64,000 nt of DNA from Mustela lutreola (taxonomy: Eukaryota > Chordata > Mammalia > Carnivora > Mustelidae): assembly GCF_030435805.1 (NCBI RefSeq), contig NC_081296.1:29725745-29789744 (forward strand). The letters run 5' to 3'. Position numbers and translations under genes: made by a program. Position 1 is the stretch's first letter. Each line of letters opens with the position of its first letter. The notes under the pieces are model-generated. The model worked only from the letters and a program-made list of their open reading frames with translations. It was not told the DNA's origin and searched no databases. This document shows positions 19,976-32,292 of the stretch, in pieces.

Positions 19976-22900
19976 ATGCCCTGGGTGGGAATGGGCCCTG
20001 CTTTCAGTGGGAGGGTCAGCTGGCCCTTGGCGGGTCATGAGAACCGCTTGCCAAGAGGTGTGCTGCCTGGCCCTGCAGGGCCTTGCGGCTGAGAGCAAGG
20101 GCGGTGGCCCTTGGCCCGGAGTCCAAGCCCCTTGTCCTCTCGCGAGGGCCTTGGAGCGGCGTCGGGTCAGCGCCTGATGTGCCAGGGCTTGCCGTTTCCG
20201 TGGGCCCCGGGATTTTGTCGGCGGTCGCCGAGGGTCTCTCTCCTGCGGTCACGGTGGGTGACGCTGGGGCAAGCGTCAGGGTGACAGAGTTCACATCGCA
20301 GTGGCCTCCGTCTCTGGCACCGGGTGTGGCGAGCCAGAGCCGGCGTGCTCTGCTTTGCCAGGAGACCCTGGACACGCGTTCCGTCTGGCCTCCTCCCGTC
20401 AGACCACGGGGGTGTCGAACGTGGCGCTCGAGGATTCCGTGGCACCAAACTTCCGGAGCGGCGTGCCAGGCCGGGAGGCCAGGGGACCCTGTCCCGGGAG
20501 GGCTGTGAACGGGCGTGAGGCTCCCTCCAAGGGCGACCACCCCGTGGCCACACCGACTGCGGAAACGCGCCCACCCGCCACCGCCCACCTACATGTCCAC
20601 GTGGCCCACAAGGGCTCCTAGCCCTCACACGCCAGGGCCAAACCCAACCTTACACCACTTCCCCAAACAGGCTCACATGCGCACGACCATACACACACAC
20701 ACACACACACACACAGACACACACACATACACACACACACACATGCACACACACCCATCAACACACGCTCGCGTACTCGGCCCACGCAGACACACCCCCG
20801 ACCTCACAGAGACCCACGTGTCCGCGGCCTTGCCCGGTCGGCATGCGTGGCCTCCTGTCCGGCTGCCGCCAAGCCTGAGGGACAGAGGGTCCGCACCAGG
20901 CGGAGGCAAGGCTTCCCCCCAGGCATGTTCTGAGAGGCATGGCGAGCTGTACCCCTGGGTCCGTGGCTCACGCGAGCGTGCTACTTTTTAAAACTTGTCA
21001 GGTGCGTTTTCCACGCCAGGCGGGCCCCCGGTCGGCCCAGAGAAGATGGCCTTCCTGTCCTCTGATGCGCGGAGCTTGGCCGGGTCCGCGGAAGACGTGC
21101 GGTCCAGCGAGGGCAGGCTGAGGACGGATCGGCGAGACGGTAAGCCTTCCCCTGTCTTGGTGGAACTGGGGACGGCGGGATAGCCCGCGCCGGCCGCAGA
21201 GGCTGCCAGTGCACGCCAGCCTTGCGGCTCCCGGCTCCCGGCTCCCGGTGCGAGGTTGCACCGTTCCTCTTGCTCAGGGGCGTGGGTCCATACGGGCCGC
21301 TGCCGCAGGGCTCTGAGGCCATCGGCTTCCCCTCCGAGCCACCCTGCCTGGCCCGTTCCGTCGGCCAGGCGGCCCCCAATGTGCCTGGATCGATGATGAC
21401 TCCCTCATTCTGCATTCCTTGGAAAAGCTGAACAAAATGAGTGAGAACACCCTACCGTCGTTCTCATCGAAACTGAGGTCCAGCACGTTGTCTTCCCCGG
21501 GGCAGAAAGTAGGAGCGAGGGACAGCTTCCCCTCGGTCACATGCCGGTAGCCACCACCACCACCACCACCAGCACTTCCACCACCAACACCAACACCAAC
21601 ACCTCCCCGACCGCCTCCGCCGCCGCAACTGTCGGCACCGCCAGCACCGCCAGCACCCCCAGCTCTAGCCCCCTAGGGACCTCGGCCAGAACAGCGGCGA
21701 GTGCGGCTCAGGGCCTGCGAGGCGTTTCCCCGCCTTAGCCGGGCGGAGGTCCTGGGAGGCGCAGCCGGGCTCTTGTGTCGAGTCGGGCAGATGGTATCCC
21801 GTTCGTGGGAGTCCGTCAGGGAGGAGCTGGGTGAGGCCCTCTGAGCTCCTGTCACAGAGCAGCGTGCGCCGGGGTGGTGCTTCAGGCAGAGCTCCTGGGG
21901 GATCGTGAGGTAGAGGGTGCAGCGGCAGGCGCCTGGGTTGCGAGGAGAGCCCCGGGGCCCGTCATCCCGGTGGCATCGTTGGTGTGCCCCGTGTGCTTGT
22001 GGGTAGGGGGCAGAGGCCCACGGCCAGGACGCTGTCCTTGACAGCCCTTGAGGTTAAGCCCGTGGAGGCCCAGTGGGGCCCCACAAGGCCCGTTCCGTGA
22101 GACCAGGGCGAACGTGGAGCCGCCGTGCAGGCTCTCGGCCGACCCAGAATCGGTTGGGACGGGGGAGGAAGGCAGGTGGGCTGCTGGCGGGGAGCTGCGT
22201 AGCCCGAGCCTCTGGCTGTAATCTGCCACAAGCGTTCAATGCTTTGGGGGCTGTGGGGGCTGTGCCCGACATCACCCGTCCCCGCTGGGCGGCCACCTGG
22301 TGGCTCCGGGGACTGGCCCGGGGCACGTCGGGGCCGCGTTTCGGTCCCTTGGCGGAGTGGCCCCGGGGTCTCCGTCCGCGAGGAGCGGCGATCTGTGGGC
22401 GTCTCCCAGGTACCCCCAGGAGTGCCATTGCGATGAACCCCCCAGCACGGCCGGGACAATGTCCGCAGGCGCAAGCCACGGGAGCCGTGGAGGGCTTGCT
22501 CCCCACCGCCAGGCCTGGGCATGGGCAGCTGTAGGTATTTCTGAGAGGGTTCCAGAAATTTGTGCCCCAGATGCCCCGCTGCCCAGTGGGATGGGGAACG
22601 CTCGAGAACTGTCCTTGCTCGCCTGCGCCCTAGGCAGGATGGGGCAAGCCCCGCGAAGCACGGTTCCCAGTCCAGCGCTGTGGCATGGCCGGACGTGGTG
22701 CTGGGCCAATGTAAGCTGCCGTGGGGCTGGAGGAGAGGTGGCTTCCTTCCCTTGCTCCTCACGCCTTCCCGTGGCGTCGCAGCGGGTGAACGATGCCGCC
22801 AGGGCCAGAGTCCTCGGACCCACGCCGAGCGAGGGGCCCTGCCTCGCGTCCCGCCTGGTGCCTGACGGAAACGTCCACTGGGCTTGTGGCCGATCGTTTC

Positions 22901-23058
22901 AAGATCCCTGCCTTGGAGGAGCGAGGCACGTGGGAGCCCAGGGTGGGCGGGACTTGCCGAGCCGGCGGGAGCCTGCGCACCTGGGGAGCGAGCTGCTGGA
23001 TGAGTGCTCGCTCCCTCAGGGGCGGGGCCCACGAAGCCCGCTGGTCGTGGACAGACCC
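19976..23058. repeat. Array unit 2 (short class)
   Basis: Length 3,083. CA tract 20,691-20,754; YY1-like 21,043-21,050; CTCF core 22,290-22,303. It shares the unit-1 stop in the minus-strand frame (near 21,672) and has a one-base deletion near 21,933. A private TTTTTAAAACTTGTC variant lies at about 20,985. Confidence 0.97.
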
Positions 23059-26000
23059 ATGCCCTGGGTGGGAATGGGCCCTGCTTTCAGTGGGAGGGTC
23101 AGCTGGCCCTCGGTGGGTCATGAGAACCGCTTGCCAAGAGGTGTGCTGCCTTGCCCTGCAGGGCCTTGCGGCTGAGAGCAAGGGCGGTGGCCCTTGGCCC
23201 GGAGTCCAAGCCCCTTGTCCTCTCGCGAGGGCCTTGGAGCGGCGTCGGGTCAGTGCCTGATGTGCCAGGGCTGGCCGTTTCCGTGGGCCCCGGGATTTTG
23301 TCGGCGGTCGCCGAGGGTCTCTCTCCTGCGGTCACGGTGGGTGACGCTGGGGCAAGCGTCAGGGTGACAGAGTTCACATCGCAGTGGCCTCCGTCTCCGG
23401 CACCGGGTGTGGCGAGCCAGAGCCGGCGTGCTCTGCTTTGCCAGGAGACCTTGGACACGCGTTCCGTCTGGCCTCCTCCCGTCAGACCACGGGGGTGTCG
23501 AACGTGGCGCTCGAGGATTCCGTGGCACCAAACTTCCGGAGCGGCGTGCCAGGCCGGGAGGCCAGGGGACCCTGTCCCGGGAGGGCTGTGAACGGGCGTG
23601 AGGCTCCCTCCAAAGGCGACCAACCCTTGGCCACACCGACTGCGGAAACGCGCCCACCCGCCACCGCCCTCCTACATGTCCACGTGGCCCACAAGGGCTC
23701 CTAGCCCTCACACGCCAGGGCCAAACCCAACCTTACACCACTTCCCCAAACAGGCTCACATGCGCACGACCCTACACACACACACACACACACACAGACA
23801 CACACACATACACACACACACACATGCACACACACCCATCAACACACGCACGCGTACTCGGCCCACGCAGACACACCCCCGACCCCACGGAGACCCACGT
23901 GTCCGAGGCCTTGCCCGGCCGGCATGCGTGGCCTCCTGTCCGGCTGCCGCCAAGCCTGAGGGACAGAGGGTCCGCACCAGGCGGAGGCAAGGCTTCCCCC
24001 CAGGCATGTTCTGAGAGGCATGGCGAGCTGTACCCCTGGGTCCGTGGCTCACGCGAGCGTGCTACTTTTCCACACTTGTCAGGTGCGTTGTCCACGCCAG
24101 GCGGGCCCCCGGTCGGCCCAGAGAAGATGGCCTTCCTGTCCTCGGATGCGCGGAGCTTGGCCGGGTACGCGGAAGTCGTGCGGTCCAGCGCGGGCAGGCT
24201 GAGGACGGATCGGCGAGACGGTAAGCCTTCCCCTGTCTCGGTGGAACTGGGGACGGCGGGATAGCCCGCGCCGGCCGCAGAGGCTGCCAGTGCGGGCCAG
24301 CCTTGCGGCTCCCGGCTCCCGGCTCCCGGTGCGAGGTTGCACCGTTCCTCTTGCTCAGGGGCGTGGGTCCATACGGGCCGCTGCCGCAGGGCTCTGAGGC
24401 CATCGGCTTCCCCTCCGAGCCACCCTGCCTGGCCCGTTCCGTCGGCCAGGCGGCCCCCAATGTGCCTGGATCGATGATGACTCCCTCATTCTGCATTCCT
24501 TGGAAAAGCTGAACAAAATGAGTGAGAACTCCCTACCGTCGTTCTCATCGAAACTGAGGTCCAGCACGTTGTCTCCCCCGGGGCAGAAAGTAGGAGCGAG
24601 GGATCGCTTCCCCTCGGTCACATGCCAGTAGCCACCACCACCACCACCACCAGCACTTCCACCACCAACACCAACACCAACACCATCACCTCCCCCACCG
24701 CCTCCGCCGCCGCAACCGTCGGCACCGCCAGCACCGCCAGCACCCCCAGCTCTAGCCCCCGAGGGACCTCGGCCAGAACAACGGCGTGTGAGGCTCAGGG
24801 CCTGCGAGGCGTTTCCCCGCCTTAGCCGGTCGGAGGTCCTGGGAGGCGCAGCCGGGCTCTTGTGTCGAATCGGGCAGATGGTATACCGTTCGTGGGAGTC
24901 CGTCAGGGAGGCGCTGGGTGAGGCCCTCTGAGCTCCTGTCACGGAGCAGCGTGGGCCGGGGTGGTGGTTCAGGCAGAGCTCCTGGGGGATCGTGAGGTAG
25001 AGGGTGCAGCGGCAGGCGCCTTGGGTTGCGAGGAGAGCCCCGGGGCCCGTCACCCCGGTGGCATCGTTGGTGTGCCCCGTGTGCTTGTGGGTAGAGGGCA
25101 GAGGCCCACGGCCAGGACGCTGTCCTTGACAGCCCCTGAGGTTAAGCCCGTGGAGGCCCAGTGGGGCCCCACAAGGCCCGTGCCGTGAGACCAGGGCGAT
25201 CGTGGAGCCGCCGTGCAGGCTCTCGGCCGACCCAGAATCGGTTGGGACGGGGGAGGAAGGCAGGTGGGCTGCTGGCGGGGAGCTGCGTGGCCCGAGCCTC
25301 TGGCTGTAATCTGCCACAAGCATTCAATGCTTTGGGGGCTGTGGGGGCCGTGCCCGACATCACCCGTCCCCGCTGGGCGGCCACCTGGTGGCTCCGGGGA
25401 CTGGCCCGGGGCACGTCGGGGCCGCGTTTCGGTCCCTTGGCGGAGTGGCCTCGGGGTCTCCGTCCGCGAGGAGCGGCGATCTGTGGGCGTCTCCCAGGGA
25501 CCCCCAGGAGTGCCATTGCGATGAACCCCCCAGCACGGCCGGGACGCTGTCCGCGGGCGCAAGCCACGGGAGCCGTGGAGGGCTTGCTCCCCACCGCCAG
25601 GCCTGGGCATGGGCAGCTGTAGGTATTTCTGAGAGGGTCCCAGAAACTTGTGCCCCAGATGCCCCGCTGCCCAGTGGGATGGGGAACGCTCGAGAACTGT
25701 CCTTGCTCGCCTGCGCCCTAGGCAGGATGGGGCAAGCCCCGCGAAGCACGGTTCCCATTCCAGCGCTGTGGCCTGGCCGGACGTGGAGCTGGGCCAAGGT
25801 CAGCTGCCGTGGGGCTGGAGGAGAGGTGGCTTCCTTCCCTTGCTCCTCACGCCTTCCCGTGGCGTCGCAGCGGGTGAGCGATGCCGATAGGGCCAGAGTC
25901 TTCGGACCCACGCCGGGCGAGGGGCCCTGCCTCGCGTCCCGCCTGGTGCCTGACGGAAACGTCCACTGGGCTTGTGGCCGAGCGTTTCAAGATCCCTGCC

Positions 26001-26146
26001 TTGGAGGAGCGAGGCACGTGGGAGCCCAGGGTGGGCGGGACTTGCCGAGCCGGCGGGAGCCTGCGCACCTGGGGAGCGAGCTGCTGGATGAGTGCTCGCT
26101 CCCTCAGGGGCGGGGCCCACGAAGCCCGCTGGTCGTGGACACACCC
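23059..26146. repeat. Array unit 3 (short class)
   Basis: Length 3,088. CA tract 23,774-23,837; YY1-like 24,124-24,131; CTCF core 25,378-25,391. The minus frame is open over 322 codons (24,355-25,323). Two extra triplets (ACCATCACC context) lie in the CCA tract. The block 24,950-25,600 matches unit 1 variants (GTGGTGGTTCAGG, GGGCGATCGTGG, GCCTCGGGGTCTCC). Confidence 0.97.
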
Positions 26147-29100
26147 ATGCCCTGGGTGGGAATGGGCCCTGCTTTCAGTGGGAGGGTCAGCTGGCCCTCG
26201 GCGGGTCATGAGAACCGCTTGCCAAGAGGTGGGCTGCCTGGCCCTGCAGGGCCTTGCGGCTGAGAGCAAGGGCGGTGGCCCTTGGCCCGGAGTCCAAGCC
26301 CCTTGTCCTCTCGCGAGGGCCTTGGAGCGGCGTCGGGTCAGCGCCTGATGTGCCAGGGCTTGCCGTTTCCGTGGGCCCCGGGATTTTGTCGGCGGTCGCC
26401 GAGGGTCTCTCTCCTGCGGTCACGCTGGGTGACGCTGGGGCAAGCGTCAGGGTGACAGAGTTCACATCGCAGTGGCCTCCGTCTCCGGCACCGGGTGTGG
26501 CGAGCCAGAGCCGGCGTGCTCTGCTTTGCCAGGAGACCTTGGACACGCGTTCCGTCTGGCATCCTCCCGTCAGACCACGGGGGTGTCGAACGTGGCGCTC
26601 GAGGATTCCGTGGCACCAAACTTCCGGAGCGGCGTGCCAGGCCGGGAGGCCAGAGGACCCTGTCCTGGGAGGGCTGTGAACGGGCGTGAGGCTCCCTCCA
26701 AGGGCGACCACCCCGTGGCCACACCGACTGCGGAAACGCGCCCACCCGCCACCGCCCTCCTACATGTCCACGTGGCCCACAAGGGCTCCTAGCCCTCACA
26801 CGCCAGGGCCAAACCCAACCTTACACCACTTCCCCAAACAGGCTCACATGCGCACGACCCTACACACACACACACACACAGACACACACACATACACACA
26901 CACACACATGCACACACACCCATCAACACACGCTCGCGTACTCGGCCCACGCAGACACACCCCCGACCTCACGGAGACCCACGTGTCCGCGGCCTTGCCC
27001 GGCCGGCATGCGTGGCCTCCTGTCCGGCTGCCGCCAAGCCTGAGGGACAGAGGGTCCGCACCAGGCGGAGGCAAGGCTTCCCCCCAGGCATGTTCTGAGA
27101 GGCATGGCGAGCTGTACCCCTGGGTCCGTGGCTCACGCGAGCGTGCTACTTTTTCACACTTGTCAGGTGCGTTGTCCACGCCAGGCGGGCCCCCGGTCGG
27201 CCCAGAGAAGATGGCCTTCCGGTCCTCGGATGCGCGGAGCTTGGCCGGGTCCGCGGAAGACGTGCGGTCCAGCGCGGGCAGGCTGAGGACGGATCGGCGA
27301 GACGGTAAGCCTTCCCCTGTCTCGGTGGAACTGGGGACGGCGGGATAGCCCGCGGCTGCCGCAGAGTCTGCCAGTGCGCGCCAGCCTTGCGGCTCCCGCC
27401 TCCCGGTGCTAGGTTGCACCGTTCCTCTTGCTCAGGGGTGTGGGTCCATACGGGCCGCTGCCGCAGGGCTCTGAGGCCATCGGCTTCCCCTCCGAGCCAC
27501 CCTGCCTGGGCCGTTCCGTCGGCCAGGCGGCCCCCAATGTGCCTGGATCGATGATGACTCCCTCATTCTGCATTCCTTGGAAAAGCTGAACAAAATGAGT
27601 GAGAACTCCCTACCGTCGTTCTCATCGAAACTGAGGTCCAGCACGTTGTCTCCCCCGGGGCAGAAAGTAGGAGCGAGGGACAGTTTCCCCTCGCTCACAT
27701 GCCGGTAGCCACCACCACCACCACCACCAGCACTTCCACCACCAACACCAACACCAACACCACCACCTCCCCCACCGCCTCCGCCGCCGCAACCGTCGGC
27801 ACCGCCAGCACCCCCAGCTCTAGCCCCCGAGGGACCTCGGCCAGAACAGCGGCGTGTGCGGCTCAGGGCCTGCCAGGCGTTTCCCCGCCTTAGCCGGTCG
27901 GAGGTCCTGGGAGGCGGAGCCGGGCTCTTGTGTCGCGTCGGGCAGATGGTATCCCGTTCGTGGGAGTCCGTCAGGGAGGCGCTGGGTGAGGCCCTCTGAG
28001 CTCCTGTCACGGAACAGCGTGGGCCGGGGTGGTGCTTCAGGCAGAGCTCCTGGGGGATCGTGAGGTAGAGGGTGCAGCGGCAGGCGCGTTGGGTTGCGAG
28101 GAGAGCCCCGGGGCCCGTCACGCCGGTGGCATCGTTGGTGTGCCCCGTGTGCTTGTGGGTAGAGGGCAGAGGCCCACGGCCAGGACGCTGTCCTTGACAG
28201 CCCCTGAGGTTAAGCCCGTGGAGGCCCAGTGGGGCCCCACAAGGCCCGTGCCGTGAGACCAGGGCGAACGTGGAGCCGCCGTGCAGGCTCTCGGCCGACC
28301 CAGAATCGGTTGGGACGGGGGAGGAAGGCAGGTGGGCTGCTGGCGGGGAGCTGCGTGGCCCGAGCATCTGGCTGTAATCTGCCACAAGCGTTCAATGCTT
28401 TGGGGGCTGTGGGGGCCGTGCCCGACATCACCCGTCCCCGCTGGGCGGCCACCTGGTGGCTCCGGGGACTGGCCCGGGGCACGTCGGGGCCGCGTTTCGG
28501 TCCCTTGGCGGAGTGGCCCCGGGGTCTCCGTCCGAGAGGAGCGGCGATCTGTGGGCGTCTCCCAGGGACCCCCAGGAGTGCCATTGCGATGAACCCCCAG
28601 CACGGCCGGGACGCTGTCCGCGGGCGCAAGCCACGGGAGCCGTGGAGGGCTTGCTCCCCACCGCCAGGCCTGGGCATGGGCAGCTGTAGGTATTTCTGAG
28701 AGGGTCCCAGAAACTTGTGCCCCAGCTGCCCCGCTGCCCAGTGGGATGGGCAACGCTCGAGAACTGTCCTTGCTCGCCTGCGCCCTAGGCAGGATGGGGC
28801 AAGCCCCGCAAAGCACGGTTCCCAGTCCAGCGCTGTGGCCTGGCCGGACGTGGAGCTGGGCCAAGGTCAGCTGCCGTGGGGCTGGAGGAGAGGTGGCTTC
28901 CTTCCCTTGCTCCTCACGCCTTCCCGTGGCGTCGCAGCGGGTGAGCGATGCCGCCAGGGCCAGAGTCCTCGGACCCACGCCGAGCGAGGGGCCCTGCCTC
29001 GCGTCCCGCCTGGTGCCTGACGGAAACGTCCACTGGGCTTGTGGCCGAGCGTTTCAAGATCCCTGCCTTGGAGGAGCGAGGCACGTGGGAGCCCAGGGTG

Positions 29101-29213
29101 GGCGGGACTTGCCGAGCCGGCGGGAGCCTGCGCACCTGGGGAGCGAGCTGCTGGATGAGTGCTCGCTCCCTCAGGGGCGGGGCCCACGAAGCCCGCTGGT
29201 CGTGGACACACCC
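26147..29213. repeat. Array unit 4 (short class)
   Basis: Length 3,067, the shortest complete interior unit. CA tract 26,862-26,919; YY1-like 27,208-27,215; CTCF core 28,446-28,459. The minus frame is open over 317 codons (27,432-28,385); one 9-bp CCGCCAGCA copy is missing, which keeps frame. Confidence 0.97.
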
Positions 29214-32200
29214 ATGCCCTGGGTGGGAATGGGCCCTGCTTTCAGTGGGAGGGTCAGCTGGCCCTCAGCGGGTCATGAGAACCGCTTGCCAAGAGGTGGG
29301 CTGCCTGGCCCTGCAGGGCCTTGCAGCTGAGAGCAAGGGCGGTGGCCCTTGGCCCGGAGTCCAAGCCCCTTGTCCTCTCGCGAGGGCCTTGGAGCGGCGT
29401 CGGGTCAGCGCCTGATGTGCCAGGGCTTGCCGTTTCCGTGGGCCCCGGGATTTTGTCGGCGGTCGCCGAGGGTCTCTCTCCTGCGGTCACGCTGGGTGAC
29501 GCTGGGGCAAGCGTCAGGGTGACAGAGTTCACATCGCAGTGGCCTCCGTCTCCGGCACCGGGTGTGGCGAGCCAGAGCCGGGTGCTCTGCTTTGCCAGGA
29601 GACCCTGGACACGCGTTCCGTCTGGCCTCCTCCCGTCAGACCACGGGGTTGTCGAACGTGGCGCTCGAGGATTCCGTGGCACCAAACTTCCGGAGCGGCG
29701 TGCCAGGCCGGGAGGCCAGGGGACCCTGTCCCGGGAGGGCTGTGAACGGGCGTGAGGCTCCCTCCAAGGGCGACCACCCCGTGGCCACACCGACTGCGGA
29801 AACGCGCACACCCTCCACCGCCCTCCTACATGTCCACGTGGCCCACAAGGGCTCCTAGCCCTCACACGCCAGGGCCAAACCCAACCTTACACCACTTCCC
29901 CAAACAGGCTCACATGCGCACGACCATACACACACACACACACACACAGACACACACACATACACACACACACACATGCACACACACCCATCAACACACG
30001 CTCGCGTACTCGGCCCACGCAGACACACCCCCGACCTCACGGAGACCCACGTGTCCGCGGCCTTGCCCGGCCGGCATGCGTGGCCTCCTGTCCGGCTGCC
30101 GCCAAGCCTGAGGGACAGAGGGTCCGCACCAGGCGGAGGCAAGGCTTCCCCCCAGGCATGTTCTGAGAGGCATGGCGAGCTGTACCCCTGGGTCCGTGGC
30201 TCACGCGAGCGTGCTACTTTTTCACACTTGTCAGGTGCGTTGTCCACACCAGGCGGGCCCCCGGTCGGCCCAGAGAAGATGGCCTTCCTGTCCTCGGATG
30301 CGCGGAGCTTGGCCGGGTCCGCGGAAGACGTGCGGTCCAGCGCGGGCAGGCTGAGGACGGATCGGCGAGACGGTAAGCCTTCCCCTGTCTCGGTGGAACT
30401 GGGGACGGCGGGATAGCCCGCGCCTGCCGCAGAGTCTGCCAGTGCGCGCCAGCCTTGCGGCTCCCGCCTCCCGGTGCTAGGTTGCACCGTTCCTCTTGCT
30501 CAGGGGCGTGGGTCCATACGGGCCGCTGCCGCAGGGCTCTGAGGCCATCGGCTTCCCCTCCGAGCCACCCTGCCTGGCCCGTTCCGTCGGCCAGGCGGCC
30601 CCCAATGTGCCTGGATCGATGATGACTCCCTCATTCTGCATTCCTTGGAAAAGCTGAACAAAATGAGTGAGAACTCCCTACCGTCGTTCTCATCGAAACT
30701 GAGGTCCAGCACGTTGTCTCCCCCGGGGCAGAAAGTAGGAGCGAGGGACAGTTTCCCCTCGCTCACATGCCGGTAGCCACCACCACCACCACCACCAGCA
30801 CTTCCACCACCAACACTATCACCAACACCACCACCTCCCCCACCGCCTCCGCCGCCGCAACCGTCGGCACCGCCAGCACCGCCAGCACCCCCAGCTCTAG
30901 CCCCCGAGGGACCTCGGCCAGAACAGCGGCATGTGAGGCTCAGGGCCTGCGAGGCGTTTCCCCGCCTTAGCCGGTTGGAGGTCCTGGGAGGCGCAGCCGG
31001 TCTCTTGTGTCGAATCGGGCAGATGGTATCCCGTTCTTGGGAGTCCTTCAGGGAGGTGCTGGGTGAGGCCCTCTGAGCTCCTGTCACGGAACAGCGTGGG
31101 CTGGTGTGGTGCTTCAGGTAGAGCTCCTGGGGGATCGTGAGGTAGAGGGTGCAGCGGCAGGTTCCTTGGGTTGCGAGGAGAGCCCCGGGGCCCGTCACCC
31201 CGGTGGCATCGTTGGTGTGCCCCGTGTGCTTGTGTGTAGAGGGCAGAGGCCCACGGCCAGGACGCTGTCCTTGACAGCCCCTGAGGTTAAGCCCGTGGAG
31301 GCCCAGTGGGGCCCCACAAGGCCCGTGCCGTGAGACCAAGGCGAACGTGGAGCCGCCGTGCAGGCTCTCGGCCGAACCAGAATCGGTTGGGACGGGGGAG
31401 GAAGTCAGGTGGGCTGCTGGCGGGGAGCTGCGTGGCCCGAGCCTCTGGATGTAATCTGCCACAAGCGTTCAATGCTTTGGGGGCTGTGGAGGCCGTGCCC
31501 AACATCACCCGTCCCCGCTGGGCGGCCACCTGGTGGCTCGGGCGACTGGCCCGGGGCATGTCGGGGCCGCGTTTCGGTCCCTTGGCGGAGTGGCCCCGGG
31601 GTCTCCGTCCGCGAGGAGCGGCGATCTGTGGGCGTCTCCCAGGGACCCCCAGGAGTGCCATTGCGATGAACCCCCCAGCTCGGCAAGGGACGCTGTCCGC
31701 GGGCGCAAGCCACGGGAGCCGTGGAGGGCTTGCTCCCCACCGCCAGGCCTGGGCATGGGCAGCTGTAGGTATTTCTGAGAGGGTCCCAGAAACTTGTGCC
31801 CCAGATGCCCCGCTGCCCAGTGGGATGGGGAACGCTCGAGAACTGTCCTTGCTCGCCTGCGCCCTAGGCAGGATGGGGCAAGCCCCGCGAAGCACGGTTC
31901 CCAGTCCAGCGCTGTGGCCTGGCCGGACGTGGAGCTGGGCCAAGGTCAGCTGCCGTGGGGCTGGAGGAGAGGTGGCTTCCTTCCCTTGCTCCTCACGCCT
32001 TCCCGTGGCGTCGCAGCGGGTGAGCGATACCGCCAGGGCCAGAGTCCTCGGACCCACGCCGAGCGAGGGGCCCTGCCTCGCGTCCCGCCTGGTGCCTGAC
32101 GGAAACGTCCACTGGGCTTGTGGCCAGGCGTTTCAAGATCCCTGCCTTGGAGGAGCGAGGCACGTGGGAGCCCAGGGTGGGCGGGACTTGCCGAGCCGGC

Positions 32201-32292
32201 GGGAGCCTGCGCACCTGGGGAGCGAGCTGCTGGATGAGTGTTCGCTCCCTCAGGGGCGGGGCCCACGAAGCCCGCTGGTCGTGGACACACCC
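29214..32292. repeat. Array unit 5 (short class)
   Basis: Length 3,079. CA tract 29,928-29,988; YY1-like 30,276-30,283; CTCF core 31,523-31,536. Minus frame open over 320 codons (30,500-31,462). It carries the CAGCTCGGCAAGGGACG variant near 31,677 and GGCCAGGCGTTTC near 32,122, shared with units 8, 12 and 13. Confidence 0.97.

Noticed and set aside
20673-20909. Cysteine-valine repeat protein on the minus strand (recurs in each unit)
   Set aside because: It is simply the translation of the CA/TG microsatellite.
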